From positions 1,377,001-1,441,000 of the forward strand of contig NZ_JARBAX010000001.1 of assembly GCF_028807635.1 (NCBI RefSeq): a stretch of DNA of 64,000 bases, given 5' to 3'. This document shows, one piece after another, positions 16,916 through 25,551 of the stretch; the first letter of the stretch is position 1, and the number at the start of each line of letters is the position of its first letter. Both the position numbers and the translations under genes were made by a program. Origin of the DNA: Streptomyces spiramyceticus (GTDB lineage Bacteria > Actinomycetota > Actinomycetes > Streptomycetales > Streptomycetaceae). Under the pieces are notes generated by a model. That model had not been told where the DNA came from and made no database searches. It saw only the letters and a program-made list of their open reading frames with translations.

Positions 16916-17839
16916 TCAGCGGTAGTCGCCGGCCGGGGCGTCCTTGCCGCCGAGCGTGACCTCCGTGATGTACGCCCAGGCGTCCGGCCGGCTGCCGTCG
17001 GCGTCCGTGAAGCCGTACTCGCGCGCGAGCTGTCCGCTGGAGAGCGACTGGCCGTTCCAGCGGGCCCGGTCGGGGTCGGAGGCGACGGCCGCCACTGCCC
17101 GCCCGACATAGACCGGCGACTCGGCGATCACGAATTCGGGAACCTTGGCGATGGCGTCGCGCCAGTTCTCCTCCGTGACGCCGAAGTTGTCGAGCATCTC
17201 CTCGGAGCGCAGGAAGCCCGGGGTGACGCAGACCGCCGTGCAGCCCACGTCCTTGAGGTCTTCGGACAGGGCGAAGGCCATCCGGATCGGCGCGTTCTTC
17301 GCGAGGTCGTAGTAGAAGTTCTCGCGGAACCTGCGGTTGTACTCGGCCGTCCCGTCGGTCATTTCGACGACAAGACCGCCCCTGTTCCGGATCAGCAGCG
17401 GCAGCGCGTAGCTGCTGGTGATGACATGGGTCTTCACGCCGAGCTCAAGCATCCGCAGTCCGTGCTTCAGTTCCGTGTCCCACATTTTCTTGCCGAATTC
17501 GAGCAGATGGTCGCCGCCCCAGATGTCGTTGACCAGGATGTCCAGCCGCCCCCGCTCCCGGTCGATCCGCTCGATGAGCGCTTTGACCTGCTCTTCTTCC
17601 AGATGGTCGGTCGGTACGGCGATGCCCTCGCCGCCTGCGGCCGTGACCAGTTCGGCCGTCTCCTCGATGGTCTCGGTCGTCCGCCCGACCTCGCTGACCT
17701 TCTCGCGGGTGGTGCGCCCGGTCACGTACACCGTCGCGCCCGCCGCCCCCAGCTGCACGGCGATCGCCCGCCCCGCACCCCGGGTCGCCCCGGCGACCAG
17801 CGCGATCCGGCCCTGCAGTGGTGCGTTCTGCTCGGTCAT
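16916..17839 (-). CDS. SDR-family NAD(P)-dependent oxidoreductase
   Basis: 307 aa; GGAGGAG precedes ATG 17839. Classical Rossmann fold: ALVAGATRGAGRAIAVQLG (TGxxxGxG-type, about 12-30), YVTGRTTR typical of NADP preference, ILVNDIWGG (NNAG-like), and an active site where the usual YxxxK appears as FYYDLAKNA (Tyr-x3-Lys). Long inserts between beta-4 and beta-5 suggest an atypical subgroup. Substrate unknown. It is convergent with the WYL regulator and has a TGTCG-N7-CGACA dyad upstream. Confidence 0.88.
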   Translation of the reverse strand: MTEQNAPLQGRIALVAGATRGAGRAIAVQLGAAGATVYVTGRTTREKVSEVGRTTETIEETAELVTAAGGEGIAVPTDHLEEEQVKALIERIDRERGRLDILVNDIWGGDHLLEFGKKMWDTELKHGLRMLELGVKTHVITSSYALPLLIRNRGGLVVEMTDGTAEYNRRFRENFYYDLAKNAPIRMAFALSEDLKDVGCTAVCVTPGFLRSEEMLDNFGVTEENWRDAIAKVPEFVIAESPVYVGRAVAAVASDPDRARWNGQSLSSGQLAREYGFTDADGSRPDAWAYITEVTLGGKDAPAGDYR

Positions 17840-17866
17840 GCGTTCTCCTCCAGTTGCCGCCGGTCA

Positions 17867-17883
17867 TGTCGTACGTATCGACA
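17867..17883 (-). promoter_or_regulatory. Inverted repeat TGTCG-N7-CGACA upstream of the SDR gene
   Basis: Dyad with 5-bp arms around a TACGTAT centre, 28 bp upstream of the SDR start codon. It is followed by GACAC direct repeats (17880-17900). Candidate operator for a local regulator; not matched to a known consensus. Confidence 0.35.
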
Positions 17884-18013
17884 CTGACACCCAATCCAGA
17901 CACCTACTGTCGTGAATTGCGGGCGGTCTCCCGCGAGCCGTGGGTAACGAGACAGCCGCATCCGGTGCGCTGCGCGTGCGCGGGCCTGCGCAAACCACGA
18001 TGCTTGACCCGTG

Positions 18014-18535
18014 ATGGACGAGACGGAGTTCTGGGAGATCATCGACAGCACCCGCGAGGCCGCCGAGGGCGACCCCGAGGAGCATGCCGACTTGCTGGTG
18101 GAGGCGCTGGTCCGGCGCGATCCCGATTCCGTGCTCGACTTCGCCAGGCACTTCGAGGTCCGCTACAACCGGGCGTACCGCTGGGATCTTTGGGGCGCGG
18201 CGGCCGTACTGCTCGACGGTGCCAGCGACGACGTCTTCGACTACTTCCGCTGCTGGCTGATCGGCCAGGGCCGGGAGGTTTTCGAGGGAGCGCTGCACGA
18301 CCCGGACAACCTGGCCGACCTCCTCGACGAGTTCGACGAGGAGGTCGACGGGGACGGCGAGGAGCTGGGGTACGCGGCGGACGAGGCGTACGAGCAGCTC
18401 ACCGGCGCGGTCGCACCGGACCTGGGTGTCCCGGCGCAGACGCCGGAGCCGGAGGGCACGCCGTTCGACTTCGAGGACGACGGGGCGCTGGCGGACCGTT
18501 TCCCCCGGCTGTGGGAACGGTTCGGGCAGGGCTGA
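18014..18535 (+). CDS. DUF4240-type acidic hypothetical protein
   Basis: 173 aa from ATG 18014 (an adjacent in-frame GTG at 18011 is possible). DUF4240 signature at the N-terminus: EFWEIIDSTREAA...HADLLVEALVRRDPDSVLDF, then YNRAYRWDLWGAAAVL...DVFDYFRCWLIGQGREVFE. Strongly acidic, no signal or membrane segment, so cytoplasmic. Function unknown across the family. The C-terminal third is Asp/Glu/Pro-rich and probably disordered. Confidence 0.8.
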   Translation: MDETEFWEIIDSTREAAEGDPEEHADLLVEALVRRDPDSVLDFARHFEVRYNRAYRWDLWGAAAVLLDGASDDVFDYFRCWLIGQGREVFEGALHDPDNLADLLDEFDEEVDGDGEELGYAADEAYEQLTGAVAPDLGVPAQTPEPEGTPFDFEDDGALADRFPRLWERFGQG

Positions 18536-18550
18536 CCCGAGCATTGCCCG

Positions 18551-18574
18551 CATGACCTCATGACCTCATGACCT
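18551..18574. repeat. Three tandem copies of an 8-bp unit between two convergent stops
   Basis: CATGACCT is repeated three times without change, starting 16 bp after the DUF4240 stop and reaching the stop of the phosphatase gene. Possibly a slippage product; no coding consequence beyond the very C-terminus of the phosphatase. Confidence 0.8.
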
Positions 18575-19722
18575 CACGAGCGGGACACGGCTGCCGGCTC
18601 CGGGTCGCCGACCCGGCCGGGTTCGAGTGCGAGCAGGGCCACGTCGTCGTGCACGTCGCCCGCCTTGCCCGCGAAGCGGACCAGGTCCGCCCGCACGGCC
18701 TCGTTGAGGGCCATCAGGTCTTCGGTCGGTACGGACGCGGCCAGTTCCGGCAGCCGCCGGGCGAGCGGGTAGAAGGCGCCCGAGCTGTCGCGCGCCTCGG
18801 TCACTCCGTCCGTGTGCGCCAGGATCCGGTCCCCCGGCTCCAGCGGTACGGTGACCACTTGGACCAGGCCGGGCCCGGTCAGGCCGAGCCCCAGCGGCGG
18901 CGCGGGCGCCACCGGAATCTCGCGCGCCGTCCCGCCGCGCAGCAGCAGCGGCGCGGGATGGCCGCAACTGATCACCCGTACGACATCCTCGTCCGCCGGG
19001 AACTCCAGCACGACGGCGGTGGCGAAGAGCTCCGCGTGCTCCACAGGGGCCGAGTCGACGACCAGCCGCCTGTCCATCCGCGCCGCCACGCCCGCCAGGT
19101 CCGCCTCGTCCAGTACGGCTTCGCGGAAGGCACCGAGGAGCGCGGCGACCGTGGAGACCGCGGCCAGCCCGTGCCCCTGCACGTCGGCGGTCAGCGCGCG
19201 TACGCCGTGAGGCCCTTCGCGTACGTCGTACAGGTCCCCGCCCACCAGCGTCCCGGCCTGCGCGGACCGGTAGAGCCCCGCGCAGCGCACCCGGCCCACT
19301 GTGGTGGGCAGCGGCGGGAGTACGGCGAACTGGGCGGCCTCCGCCACCGTGCGGACCGTCACCAGCTGTTTCTCCCGGCGGGTGCGGACCCACGAGATGA
19401 CCACGCTGAGCGTGACCACGACGAAGACAGCGAGGAGGTCCGTGGTCTCGACGTCCCAGATCCGGCGGCCGAACGGGACGGACAACGCGACGATGATGAG
19501 CCCGCCGAGCAGCGCAACGCTCGCCGGGCCGTACGCGAGGGCCGAGACGGGCGTGAGGGCGACTACGAAAAAGCCCAGCTGGATGCTCTCGGGCGTGATG
19601 ATCTGGGCCAGGGTGAGCAGCGCGAGGATCAACGCGGGCAGAAATTTGAGCCAGCGCGGCTGCGGCGTCCCGCGCAGCCGGCCGGCGGCTTCCTCGGCGC
19701 CCCTGGCCCGGACGGAGCTCAT
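18574..19722 (-). CDS. Membrane-anchored PP2C/SpoIIE-family protein phosphatase
   Basis: 382 aa from ATG 19722. Four hydrophobic segments lie in the first ~115 residues (FLPALILALLTLAQ, LGFFVVALTPVSALA, SVALLGGLIIVALSV, LLAVFVVVTLSVVISWV). A cytoplasmic SpoIIE-type phosphatase domain follows: GGDLYDV, LTADVQGHGLAAV, ISCGHPAPLLL, RILAHTDGVTEARD and DVHDDVALLALEP, which supply the metal-binding acids. Such proteins usually dephosphorylate anti-anti-sigma factors or similar targets. No good ribosome site precedes the ATG; instead it overlaps, as ATGA, the stop of a 17-codon leader frame with a good site. An upstream in-frame extension exists but lacks a convincing start. Confidence 0.86.
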   Translation of the reverse strand: MSSVRARGAEEAAGRLRGTPQPRWLKFLPALILALLTLAQIITPESIQLGFFVVALTPVSALAYGPASVALLGGLIIVALSVPFGRRIWDVETTDLLAVFVVVTLSVVISWVRTRREKQLVTVRTVAEAAQFAVLPPLPTTVGRVRCAGLYRSAQAGTLVGGDLYDVREGPHGVRALTADVQGHGLAAVSTVAALLGAFREAVLDEADLAGVAARMDRRLVVDSAPVEHAELFATAVVLEFPADEDVVRVISCGHPAPLLLRGGTAREIPVAPAPPLGLGLTGPGLVQVVTVPLEPGDRILAHTDGVTEARDSSGAFYPLARRLPELAASVPTEDLMALNEAVRADLVRFAGKAGDVHDDVALLALEPGRVGDPEPAAVSRS

Positions 19723-19772
19723 CGGTCCGCGGGCCCGCGGCGGCCGGAGTGGGTCGCTGACATGGGCGGCAT
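19719..19772 (-). CDS. Possible 17-codon leader ORF coupled to the phosphatase gene
   Basis: ATG at 19772 lies five bases after AAGGAG, the best ribosome site in the region. The frame encodes MPPMSATHSGRRGPADR and stops at TGA, overlapping the phosphatase start as ATGA. Either the leader drives translation of the phosphatase by coupling, or the true gene starts here and the sequence has a frameshift. Too short to judge by composition. Confidence 0.4.
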   Translation of the reverse strand: MPPMSATHSGRRGPADR

Positions 19773-19802
19773 CCGTGCTCCTTCTTACCCGCCCACTATG
19801 GC

Positions 19803-20306
19803 TCAGGGAGTGAGCGACCGCCCCATGAACACATCGTCGACGTACTCCCCCTGGAGGAAGAACTCGCCGGGCAGTACGCCCTCGACGACGAAGCCCTCGG
19901 CTGCGTAGAGCGCGCGGGCGGGCGCGTTGTGGCCGAGCACCCGCAGCGTGATGCGCAGGGCTCCGAGCCGCCGCGCCCGGTCGCACGCCGCACGCAGCAG
20001 CGCACGGGCGACGCCGCGCCCGCGTGCCTGCTCCGCCACGGCCAGACCCTGGATCTGCTGGACGTGTGCGTTGGAGGCGAGCGGGGTGGGCGCGACCAGC
20101 CGGATGTAGCCGACGACGCGGCCGTCGAACTCGGCCACCAGGATGTCCTCGGGCCCGTGTCTGTCGTCGAAGAACGGGCTGTACGGCGGCTCGGGCTTCG
20201 ACTGCACGGCGTGCAGCGGCGACCAGGTCTCCCGATCGAGCTCGGCGAGGTCCTTCTCGTCCTCCGTGGTGGCGGGACGTATGACGGGACGTACGACAGA
20301 GGGCAT
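19803..20306 (-). CDS. GNAT-family N-acetyltransferase
   Basis: 167 aa from ATG 20306, chosen for GGAG six bases upstream; in-frame ATG 20321 and GTG 20330 are alternatives. GNAT pattern: IRPATTEDEKDLAELD at the N-terminus, VVGYIRL beta-4, IQGLAVAEQARGRGVARALL with the acetyl-CoA-binding Q/RGxGxA loop, and ARALYAAEGFVVEG near the C-terminus. Substrate unknown. It precedes the phosphatase gene on the same strand (80 bp), and is divergent from the TIGR01777 gene. Confidence 0.9.
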   Translation of the reverse strand: MPSVVRPVIRPATTEDEKDLAELDRETWSPLHAVQSKPEPPYSPFFDDRHGPEDILVAEFDGRVVGYIRLVAPTPLASNAHVQQIQGLAVAEQARGRGVARALLRAACDRARRLGALRITLRVLGHNAPARALYAAEGFVVEGVLPGEFFLQGEYVDDVFMGRSLTP

Positions 20307-20378
20307 GTGGGGCTCCGGCATGGCTGTCACTCTGCCACGGGGCGCTCCCGGTACCGGATGGGGGGCAGGATGGTCCCC

Positions 20379-21272
20379 ATGCGGATTGCCGTCACCGGCT
20401 CGACCGGTCTCATCGGTTCAGCGCTCGTGCGCTCCCTGCGCGCGGACGGACACGAGGTGGTGTGCCTGGTCAGGCGCCCCGCGCGGACGGCGGAGGAGGT
20501 GACATGGGACCCGAAGCGGCAGTATGTCGACGCTGACGGGCTCGCGGGGTGCGAGGCCGTCGTCCACCTTGCCGGGGCAGGGGTCGGTGACCACCGCTGG
20601 ACCGAGACGTACAAGAAGGAGATCCGGGACAGCAGGGTCCTGGGCACGGCCGCGATCGCCGAGGCCGTCGCCTCGCTGGACGTGCCGCCGAGGGTCTTCG
20701 TGAGCGCTTCCGCGATTGGTCTGTACGGGGACACCGGGGAGCGGGCGGTGGACGAGGATGCGCCGCCCGGCGAGGGTTTCCTGCCCTCTGTATGTGTGGA
20801 GTGGGAGGAGGCCGCCGCTCCCGCGGAAGAGGCGGGCGTGCGGACGGTTCTGGCCCGTACAGGACTGGTGATCGCGCGCGAGGGAGGGGCCTGGGGGAAG
20901 CTCTTCCCCCTCTTCAGGGCGGGGCTCGGCGGACGGCTGGGATCGGGCCGCCAGTACTGGAGCTTCATCGCACTGCACGACCACATCGCGGCCCTGCGCC
21001 ACCTGATCGACACGGAGCCGCTGTCGGGCCCGGTGAATCTCACGGCGCCGCAGCCGGTCACCAACAGGGAGGTGACCGAGGCGATGGGGCGGGTACTGAG
21101 GCGGCCCACGCTCTTCGCCGTCCCGGCGCCCGCGCTGCGGCTCGTGCTGGGCGAGTTCTCCTCGGACGTGCTGGGCAGCCAGCGGGTGGTGCCGCGGCGG
21201 CTGGAGGAGTCGGGGTTCTCGTTCGCCTTCCCGGAAATCGACGAGGCGTTGCGGGCGGCGGTACTGCGTTGA
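20379..21272 (+). CDS. TIGR01777-family NAD(P)-binding epimerase (YfcH/SDR39U1 type)
   Basis: 297 aa from ATG 20379; an in-frame ATG nine bases earlier lies right after GGGGGGCAGG and may be used instead. N-terminal MRIAVTGSTGLIGSALVRSL (GxxGxxG), AVVHLAGAGVGDHRWT, SASAIGLYGDTGER and the C-terminal DUF1731 part with SDVLGSQRVVPRRLEESGFSF, all typical of TIGR01777. The catalytic Tyr lies in IGLYGD. The biochemical function of the family is unsettled. Conserved at this spot in streptomycetes next to the lipoate genes. Confidence 0.93.
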   Translation: MRIAVTGSTGLIGSALVRSLRADGHEVVCLVRRPARTAEEVTWDPKRQYVDADGLAGCEAVVHLAGAGVGDHRWTETYKKEIRDSRVLGTAAIAEAVASLDVPPRVFVSASAIGLYGDTGERAVDEDAPPGEGFLPSVCVEWEEAAAPAEEAGVRTVLARTGLVIAREGGAWGKLFPLFRAGLGGRLGSGRQYWSFIALHDHIAALRHLIDTEPLSGPVNLTAPQPVTNREVTEAMGRVLRRPTLFAVPAPALRLVLGEFSSDVLGSQRVVPRRLEESGFSFAFPEIDEALRAAVLR

Positions 21273-21536
21273 TCCGCTGAGGATTCCCTGAGGATCCGTT
21301 GCGGTTGATTCGCTGAGGTTGATTCGCCGAGCCGGTTTTGACTGCTTCCGATCGGTTTCTGTCCGACGCTCGACCATTGCACTCCGTTTGTGCTCCGGTT
21401 GTGCTCCGATGCCCCGGTCGGTGCGCGACTGTGCTCGGCCGTTTCCGCTCCTACGCTGCAACCCGAACTCGGGTATTCCGTGGACCTGTTGAGGGCATGA
21501 GACCCCCAGCATCCGCGCCGACCTCGGGGAGGGGCC
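21273..21536. repeat. Intergenic region with degenerate short direct repeats
   Basis: The 264-bp gap holds two near-identical 14-bp units GGTTGATTCGCTGA / GGTTGATTCGCCGA at 21303-21330, preceded by related CTGAGGAT copies, and a second pair (GTTTGTGCTCC / GGTTGTGCTCC near 21387-21408). It must also contain the promoter of the flavoprotein gene. AT-richer than its surroundings. No gene is supported here. Confidence 0.6.
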
Positions 21537-22874
21537 GTGCTCAGCACCGCACACCATGCGGACGTCGTCATTGTGGGGGCCGGGGTCGCGGGACTCTCGG
21601 CCGCCCATCAGCTGACCAGCGCCGGTGTAACAGTCAGCGTCCTGGAGGCAGCCCCTTACGTGGGTGGGCGGATGGCCACCGAGGAGGTCGACGGATTCCG
21701 TCTCGACCGCATCGGCCAGGTCCTCAGCACCGCGTATCCGGAACTGCTCCGTACGCCGGGTCTCGAAGGGATCGAGCTGCGCACGTTCTCGCCCGGCGTC
21801 CTCGTCCACAGCGAGGGCCGCCACTACCGGGCGGGAGGGGTGCGGGGCACGCGGTGGGGTTCCCCCCACGCCCTCCGGGGCGTAGGGGGAGCGCTCGGCG
21901 CCGCGCGCGCCCTGGCGAGCACCCCCCGCCCGCCGTTCGGCGGCGCGCTCGACCAGGCCCGCCTCGGCGCGGCGCTCGGACGGTTCGCGGCCACGCCGGT
22001 GCACCGGCTGATGGCCCGGCCCGAACGGCCCGCCCACGAAGCCCTGTCCGGGCGCGGGCTGCCGACCCGTACGGTCAACGGTTTCCTGCGCCCGCTGCTC
22101 TCGGCGCTGCTCTGCGACCCGGAGCTCACCACGTCGAGCCGGTGCGCCGATCTCGCGCTGCGCGGCTTCGCACGCGGCAGACTGTGCGTGCCCGCAGGCG
22201 GCGCGTCCGCTTTACCGGAGCTGCTGGCCGCCGCCCTGCCGCCGGGGACGGTGCGTACCGGCGTACGTGTCACGGCCGCTTCGACCACATCGGTCACCAC
22301 CGAGGAGCACGGTGAACTCACCTGCCGTTCCCTCCTGCTGGCGACCGGTGCCCGCGCCGCGGCCGTTCTGCTGCCGGGTCTGCGGGTGCCGTCCTTCCAC
22401 CCGGTGACGGTCTTTCACCATGCCGCACCGGTGTCTCCGTTGACGGATCCGGCGCTGCTGCTCGACGCGGACCGCAGCGGTCCCGTTTCGCACACCGCCG
22501 TCCTCAGCGAGGTCGACCCCTCGCGGGCGCCGCGCGGCCGGGCCCTGATCTCGTCGACGGTGCTGGGTACTCCCCCGCCGGATCCCGACCCTGCGGTACG
22601 TGCCCACCTGGCCAGGCTGTACGGCACCTCTACGGAGGGCTGGGAGCTTCTCGCGGTCCATCACGACAGGGAGGCGGTCCCGGCGATGCCGCCCCCGCAC
22701 GACCTTCGCCGGCCCGTACGGCTCCTTTCGGGGCTGTACGTATGCGGCGACCACCGCGAAACAAGCACGGTCCAGGGCGCGCTGCACTCGGGCCGCCGGG
22801 CGGCGCAGGAGATTCTGCTGGACTTCGGCATCCGGCCGGGTTACGCGGCGGGAGAGCTGCGCAAGGCGGCCTGA
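21537..22874 (+). CDS. FAD-dependent oxidoreductase, amine oxidase/desaturase-like
   Basis: 445 aa, GTG start. N-terminal dinucleotide motif DVVIVGAGVAGLSAAHQL (about 9-26) followed by GGRMATEEVDGFRLDRIGQVL, and a C-terminal FAD contact GLYVCGDHRETSTVQGALHSGRRAA, the layout of the protoporphyrinogen oxidase/phytoene desaturase/amine oxidase superfamily. Substrate unknown. Residues around 109-118 (SPHALRGVGG) are encoded by a GC-rich hairpin that also occurs in an intergenic region of this window, so this loop looks like a repeat inserted in frame. Convergent with the regulator gene 40 bp downstream. Confidence 0.87.
   Translation: MLSTAHHADVVIVGAGVAGLSAAHQLTSAGVTVSVLEAAPYVGGRMATEEVDGFRLDRIGQVLSTAYPELLRTPGLEGIELRTFSPGVLVHSEGRHYRAGGVRGTRWGSPHALRGVGGALGAARALASTPRPPFGGALDQARLGAALGRFAATPVHRLMARPERPAHEALSGRGLPTRTVNGFLRPLLSALLCDPELTTSSRCADLALRGFARGRLCVPAGGASALPELLAAALPPGTVRTGVRVTAASTTSVTTEEHGELTCRSLLLATGARAAAVLLPGLRVPSFHPVTVFHHAAPVSPLTDPALLLDADRSGPVSHTAVLSEVDPSRAPRGRALISSTVLGTPPPDPDPAVRAHLARLYGTSTEGWELLAVHHDREAVPAMPPPHDLRRPVRLLSGLYVCGDHRETSTVQGALHSGRRAAQEILLDFGIRPGYAAGELRKAA
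21862..21889. repeat. Dispersed GC hairpin element inside a coding region
   Basis: CCCCCCACGCCC - TCCG - GGGCGTAGGGGG: 12-bp arms with one mismatch. A near-identical hairpin (CCCCCTACGCCC - GCA - GGGCGTAGGGGG) is at 40811-40837 in non-coding DNA. Here it is read in frame within the flavoprotein gene. Confidence 0.75.
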
Positions 22875-22914
22875 CGCCGGCCGAGGCTCGTGCGGGGCTT
22901 GAGGGAAAAGCCTG

Positions 22915-24357
22915 TTACCCCAGCGCCGCAACCCGGTCCCGATACGTCCGCACCGCCGCCGCGTCCCGATACGGTTCGAGCCGCTTCTCGAAGTCCCGTA
23001 CGTACTCCACCGCCCGAGCCGACCGCATCTCCGTAGCCTGCTGCGCCGCCTCCGCCCCCAGCGAGCACGCCTGGTCCAGCTCCCCGAGCCCGAGCCGCGC
23101 GGACGCCAGCACCACCCGGCAGAACAGCCGGCTCCGCGCAAAGCCCGGCGCGCGCAGCTGCAGCGACCGTTCCGCGTGCTGCGCCGCCGCCCGGTACTGC
23201 TGGAGGTCCCGGTGGCAGTGGCCGAACTCGTCCGCCATTTGTGCCTCGTCGAAGAAGCGCGCCCAGTACGGCACTTCGTCCCCCGGCCGCGCCGTCTCCA
23301 TCGCCCGCTCCGCCCGTACGAGCGAGGCCGTGCACGCCCGCACCTCTCCCAGCACCCCGTGCCCGCGCGCCTCGACCGAGTGCAGCATCGCCTGTACGAC
23401 GGCCGGCGCCGAGCTCCCCACGCCCTGCTGCGCGACCCGCGCCAGCTGCACCGCCTCACGCCCGTGCCCGAGGTAAACGGCCTGCCTGCTCATGGTGACC
23501 AGTACGTACGAGCCGTACGACCGGTCGCCCGCCGCCTGTGCCAGCCGCAGCGCCTGTACGAAGTACCGCTGGGCCAGGCCGTGCGCCGCGATGTCGTACG
23601 ACGTCCAGCCCGCAAGCCGGGTCAGGTCGGCGGCGGCCGCGAACAGCCGGCGCCCCGTCGCCTCCCCGTACGTACCGCGCAGCATCGGCTCCGTCTCGTG
23701 CTCCAGGTACCGCACGAGGGCCTGCCTCGCGTGCCCCCCGCCGTATGCCTGGTCCAGGGACCTGAACAGCTCGCTGACCGAGCGCAGCGCCGCGATGTCC
23801 CCCATCGTGACGCGCTGCCCGGGCCCCCGGTCGGTCTGCCGCTGGCGGGGCACAGCGAGGCGGCCCTGGGCGGGCACGCGCGCTCCGTTCGCGGGCGGAT
23901 CACCGCGCGCCACCCTGTCGTCGGCGCGGCCGATCAGCCAGTCGCGGCTCGGGACGACGAGCCCGGCCGGAGTGAACGCGATCTTGCGCAGTTCGGCGTG
24001 GCTGCCGGAGTCCTTGCGCCAGAGACCGCTGACGATGTCGACGGCTTCCTCGGGGGTGGACGCGAACTCCAGGCCCGCGTAGACGGGCGCGCAGGCGTCC
24101 AGTCCGAGGTCCTGGGCGGTGAGCCGCCGCCCGAGCCGCCGGGTGAAGACCTCGGCGATCAGGGCGGGCGTGGTGCCGCGCGGTTGCTGTCCGCGCAGCC
24201 AGCGGGTCACCGAGGTCTTGTCGTAGCGAAGATCCAGCCCGTGCTCCAGGCCAAGCTGGTCCACCCGTCGGGCAAGGCCTGCGTTGGAGAACCCCGCTTC
24301 CGCGATGAGCGCGGCGAGCTGGCGGTTGGGCGTGCGCTGCGGAGGTCGATCCGTCAT
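22915..24357 (-). CDS. NsdA-like HTH/TPR regulator
   Basis: 480 aa from ATG 24357. The N-terminal helix-turn-helix region (LAALIAEAGFSNAGLARRVDQLG... SVTRWLRGQQPRG, about 12-62) is followed by a linker and a long all-helical part (about 190-470) with TPR-like repeats such as RYFVQALRLAQAAGDRSYGSYVL and HAERSLQLRAPGF. This is the architecture of NsdA-type Streptomyces proteins, which negatively affect sporulation and antibiotic production. No signal or membrane segment. Divergent from lipB with a 231-bp shared upstream region. The exact target is unknown. Confidence 0.8.
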   Translation of the reverse strand: MTDRPPQRTPNRQLAALIAEAGFSNAGLARRVDQLGLEHGLDLRYDKTSVTRWLRGQQPRGTTPALIAEVFTRRLGRRLTAQDLGLDACAPVYAGLEFASTPEEAVDIVSGLWRKDSGSHAELRKIAFTPAGLVVPSRDWLIGRADDRVARGDPPANGARVPAQGRLAVPRQRQTDRGPGQRVTMGDIAALRSVSELFRSLDQAYGGGHARQALVRYLEHETEPMLRGTYGEATGRRLFAAAADLTRLAGWTSYDIAAHGLAQRYFVQALRLAQAAGDRSYGSYVLVTMSRQAVYLGHGREAVQLARVAQQGVGSSAPAVVQAMLHSVEARGHGVLGEVRACTASLVRAERAMETARPGDEVPYWARFFDEAQMADEFGHCHRDLQQYRAAAQHAERSLQLRAPGFARSRLFCRVVLASARLGLGELDQACSLGAEAAQQATEMRSARAVEYVRDFEKRLEPYRDAAAVRTYRDRVAALG

Positions 24358-24588
24358 CAGCTGTGCGGTCTCCTGCCTTCTGGGCTCCGGGAGCAGCCCT
24401 CATGGAACGGCGCGAATTTAGCCGCCCGCCCCGCTCGCTCTGTCGCCTTCGCCCCACATTCATCCGATCGTGTGAGGATCCGGGCGAACGCTGACGAAAA
24501 TGACCTGCCCGGTGACCAGTGGCGCCCCGGTCGTACAGTGGCTGAGGCGCCCAAATGTGCAGGGTGCCGGTTCTAGGGAGGCGTTGCC

Positions 24589-25386
24589 GTGAGTGAGCTG
24601 CGGTTTGTCCGACTGGGGTTCGGCGAGGAAGCCGTCGAGTACCAGGAGGCATGGCAGAAGCAGCGCGAGGTGCACGCGGCACGGTTCGTGGACGAGGTCC
24701 CGGACACCTGCCTGCTCCTCGAGCACCCGCCCGTGTATACGGCGGGGCGGCGCACCCAGGACAACGAGCGCCCGCTGGACGGCACGCCCGTGGTGGACGT
24801 GGACCGCGGCGGCAAGATCACCTGGCACGGCCCGGGCCAGCTCGTCGGCTACCCGATCATGAAGCTGCCGCGTCCGGTGGACGTCGTGGCGCACGTACGC
24901 CGCCTCGAAGACGCACTGATCCGTACCTGCGCCGAGTTCGGCGTGGAGACGACCCGGATCGAGGGCCGCAGCGGCGTCTGGGTGCTCGGCGATCCGGTGG
25001 ATCAGCGCCCGTCGCTCGGGGGCCTCTCCCTCGACTTCGATCCGCGACTGCACGACGACGAGTTCGACGCGCGTCTGAACGGTCCCGAGTACGCTCCGTC
25101 CAACGCCGGCCAGCGCCGCGAGGACCGCAAGCTCGCCGCCATCGGCATCCGCGTCGCCAAGGGCGTCACGATGCACGGCTTCTCGCTGAACGTGAACCCG
25201 GACAACACCTGGTTCGACCGGATCGTGCCGTGCGGCATCCGCGACGCGGGCGTCGCCTCGCTCTCGGGCGAGCTGGGGCGCGAGGTGCCGGTCGCCGAGG
25301 TGCTGCCCGTCGTCGAGAAGCACCTGCGCGACGTACTGGAGAACGCGGCTCTGGCGCCTCGCGTCGTGGAGCAGGCGTCCGCCTAG
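24589..25386 (+). CDS. lipB: Lipoyl(octanoyl) transferase
   Basis: 265 aa from GTG 24589 (GGAGG upstream). LipB signature: [15 protein letters not shown] (about 42-56), [19 protein letters not shown] (about 69-87) and, after the mid-domain, [25 protein letters not shown] with the catalytic Lys near the RKLAAIG stretch. The acyl-thioester Cys is in [14 protein letters not shown]. It transfers octanoyl from ACP to E2 domains; LipA, 165 bp downstream, then adds sulfur. Together they supply the lipoyl E2 encoded at 10455-12254. Confidence 0.97.
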   Translation: MSELRFVRLGFGEEAVEYQEAWQKQREVHAARFVDEVPDTCLLLEHPPVYTAGRRTQDNERPLDGTPVVDVDRGGKITWHGPGQLVGYPIMKLPRPVDVVAHVRRLEDALIRTCAEFGVETTRIEGRSGVWVLGDPVDQRPSLGGLSLDFDPRLHDDEFDARLNGPEYAPSNAGQRREDRKLAAIGIRVAKGVTMHGFSLNVNPDNTWFDRIVPCGIRDAGVASLSGELGREVPVAEVLPVVEKHLRDVLENAALAPRVVEQASA

Positions 25387-25551
25387 GGGTATGCGCGGGA
25401 ATGCGCCCCTCTGGCCAGAGGTTGTTGTCACAGCCAGCGCAAAGCGCTGTCCGCCAGGGGTGGTGGTCGGGCGACGGGCGGGCGTAAGACCGTACAAATA
25501 TCGGGCGTACCCTGGTGTTCGCCGAAGAATCGAAGTCGTAGGGAGCCGGAC

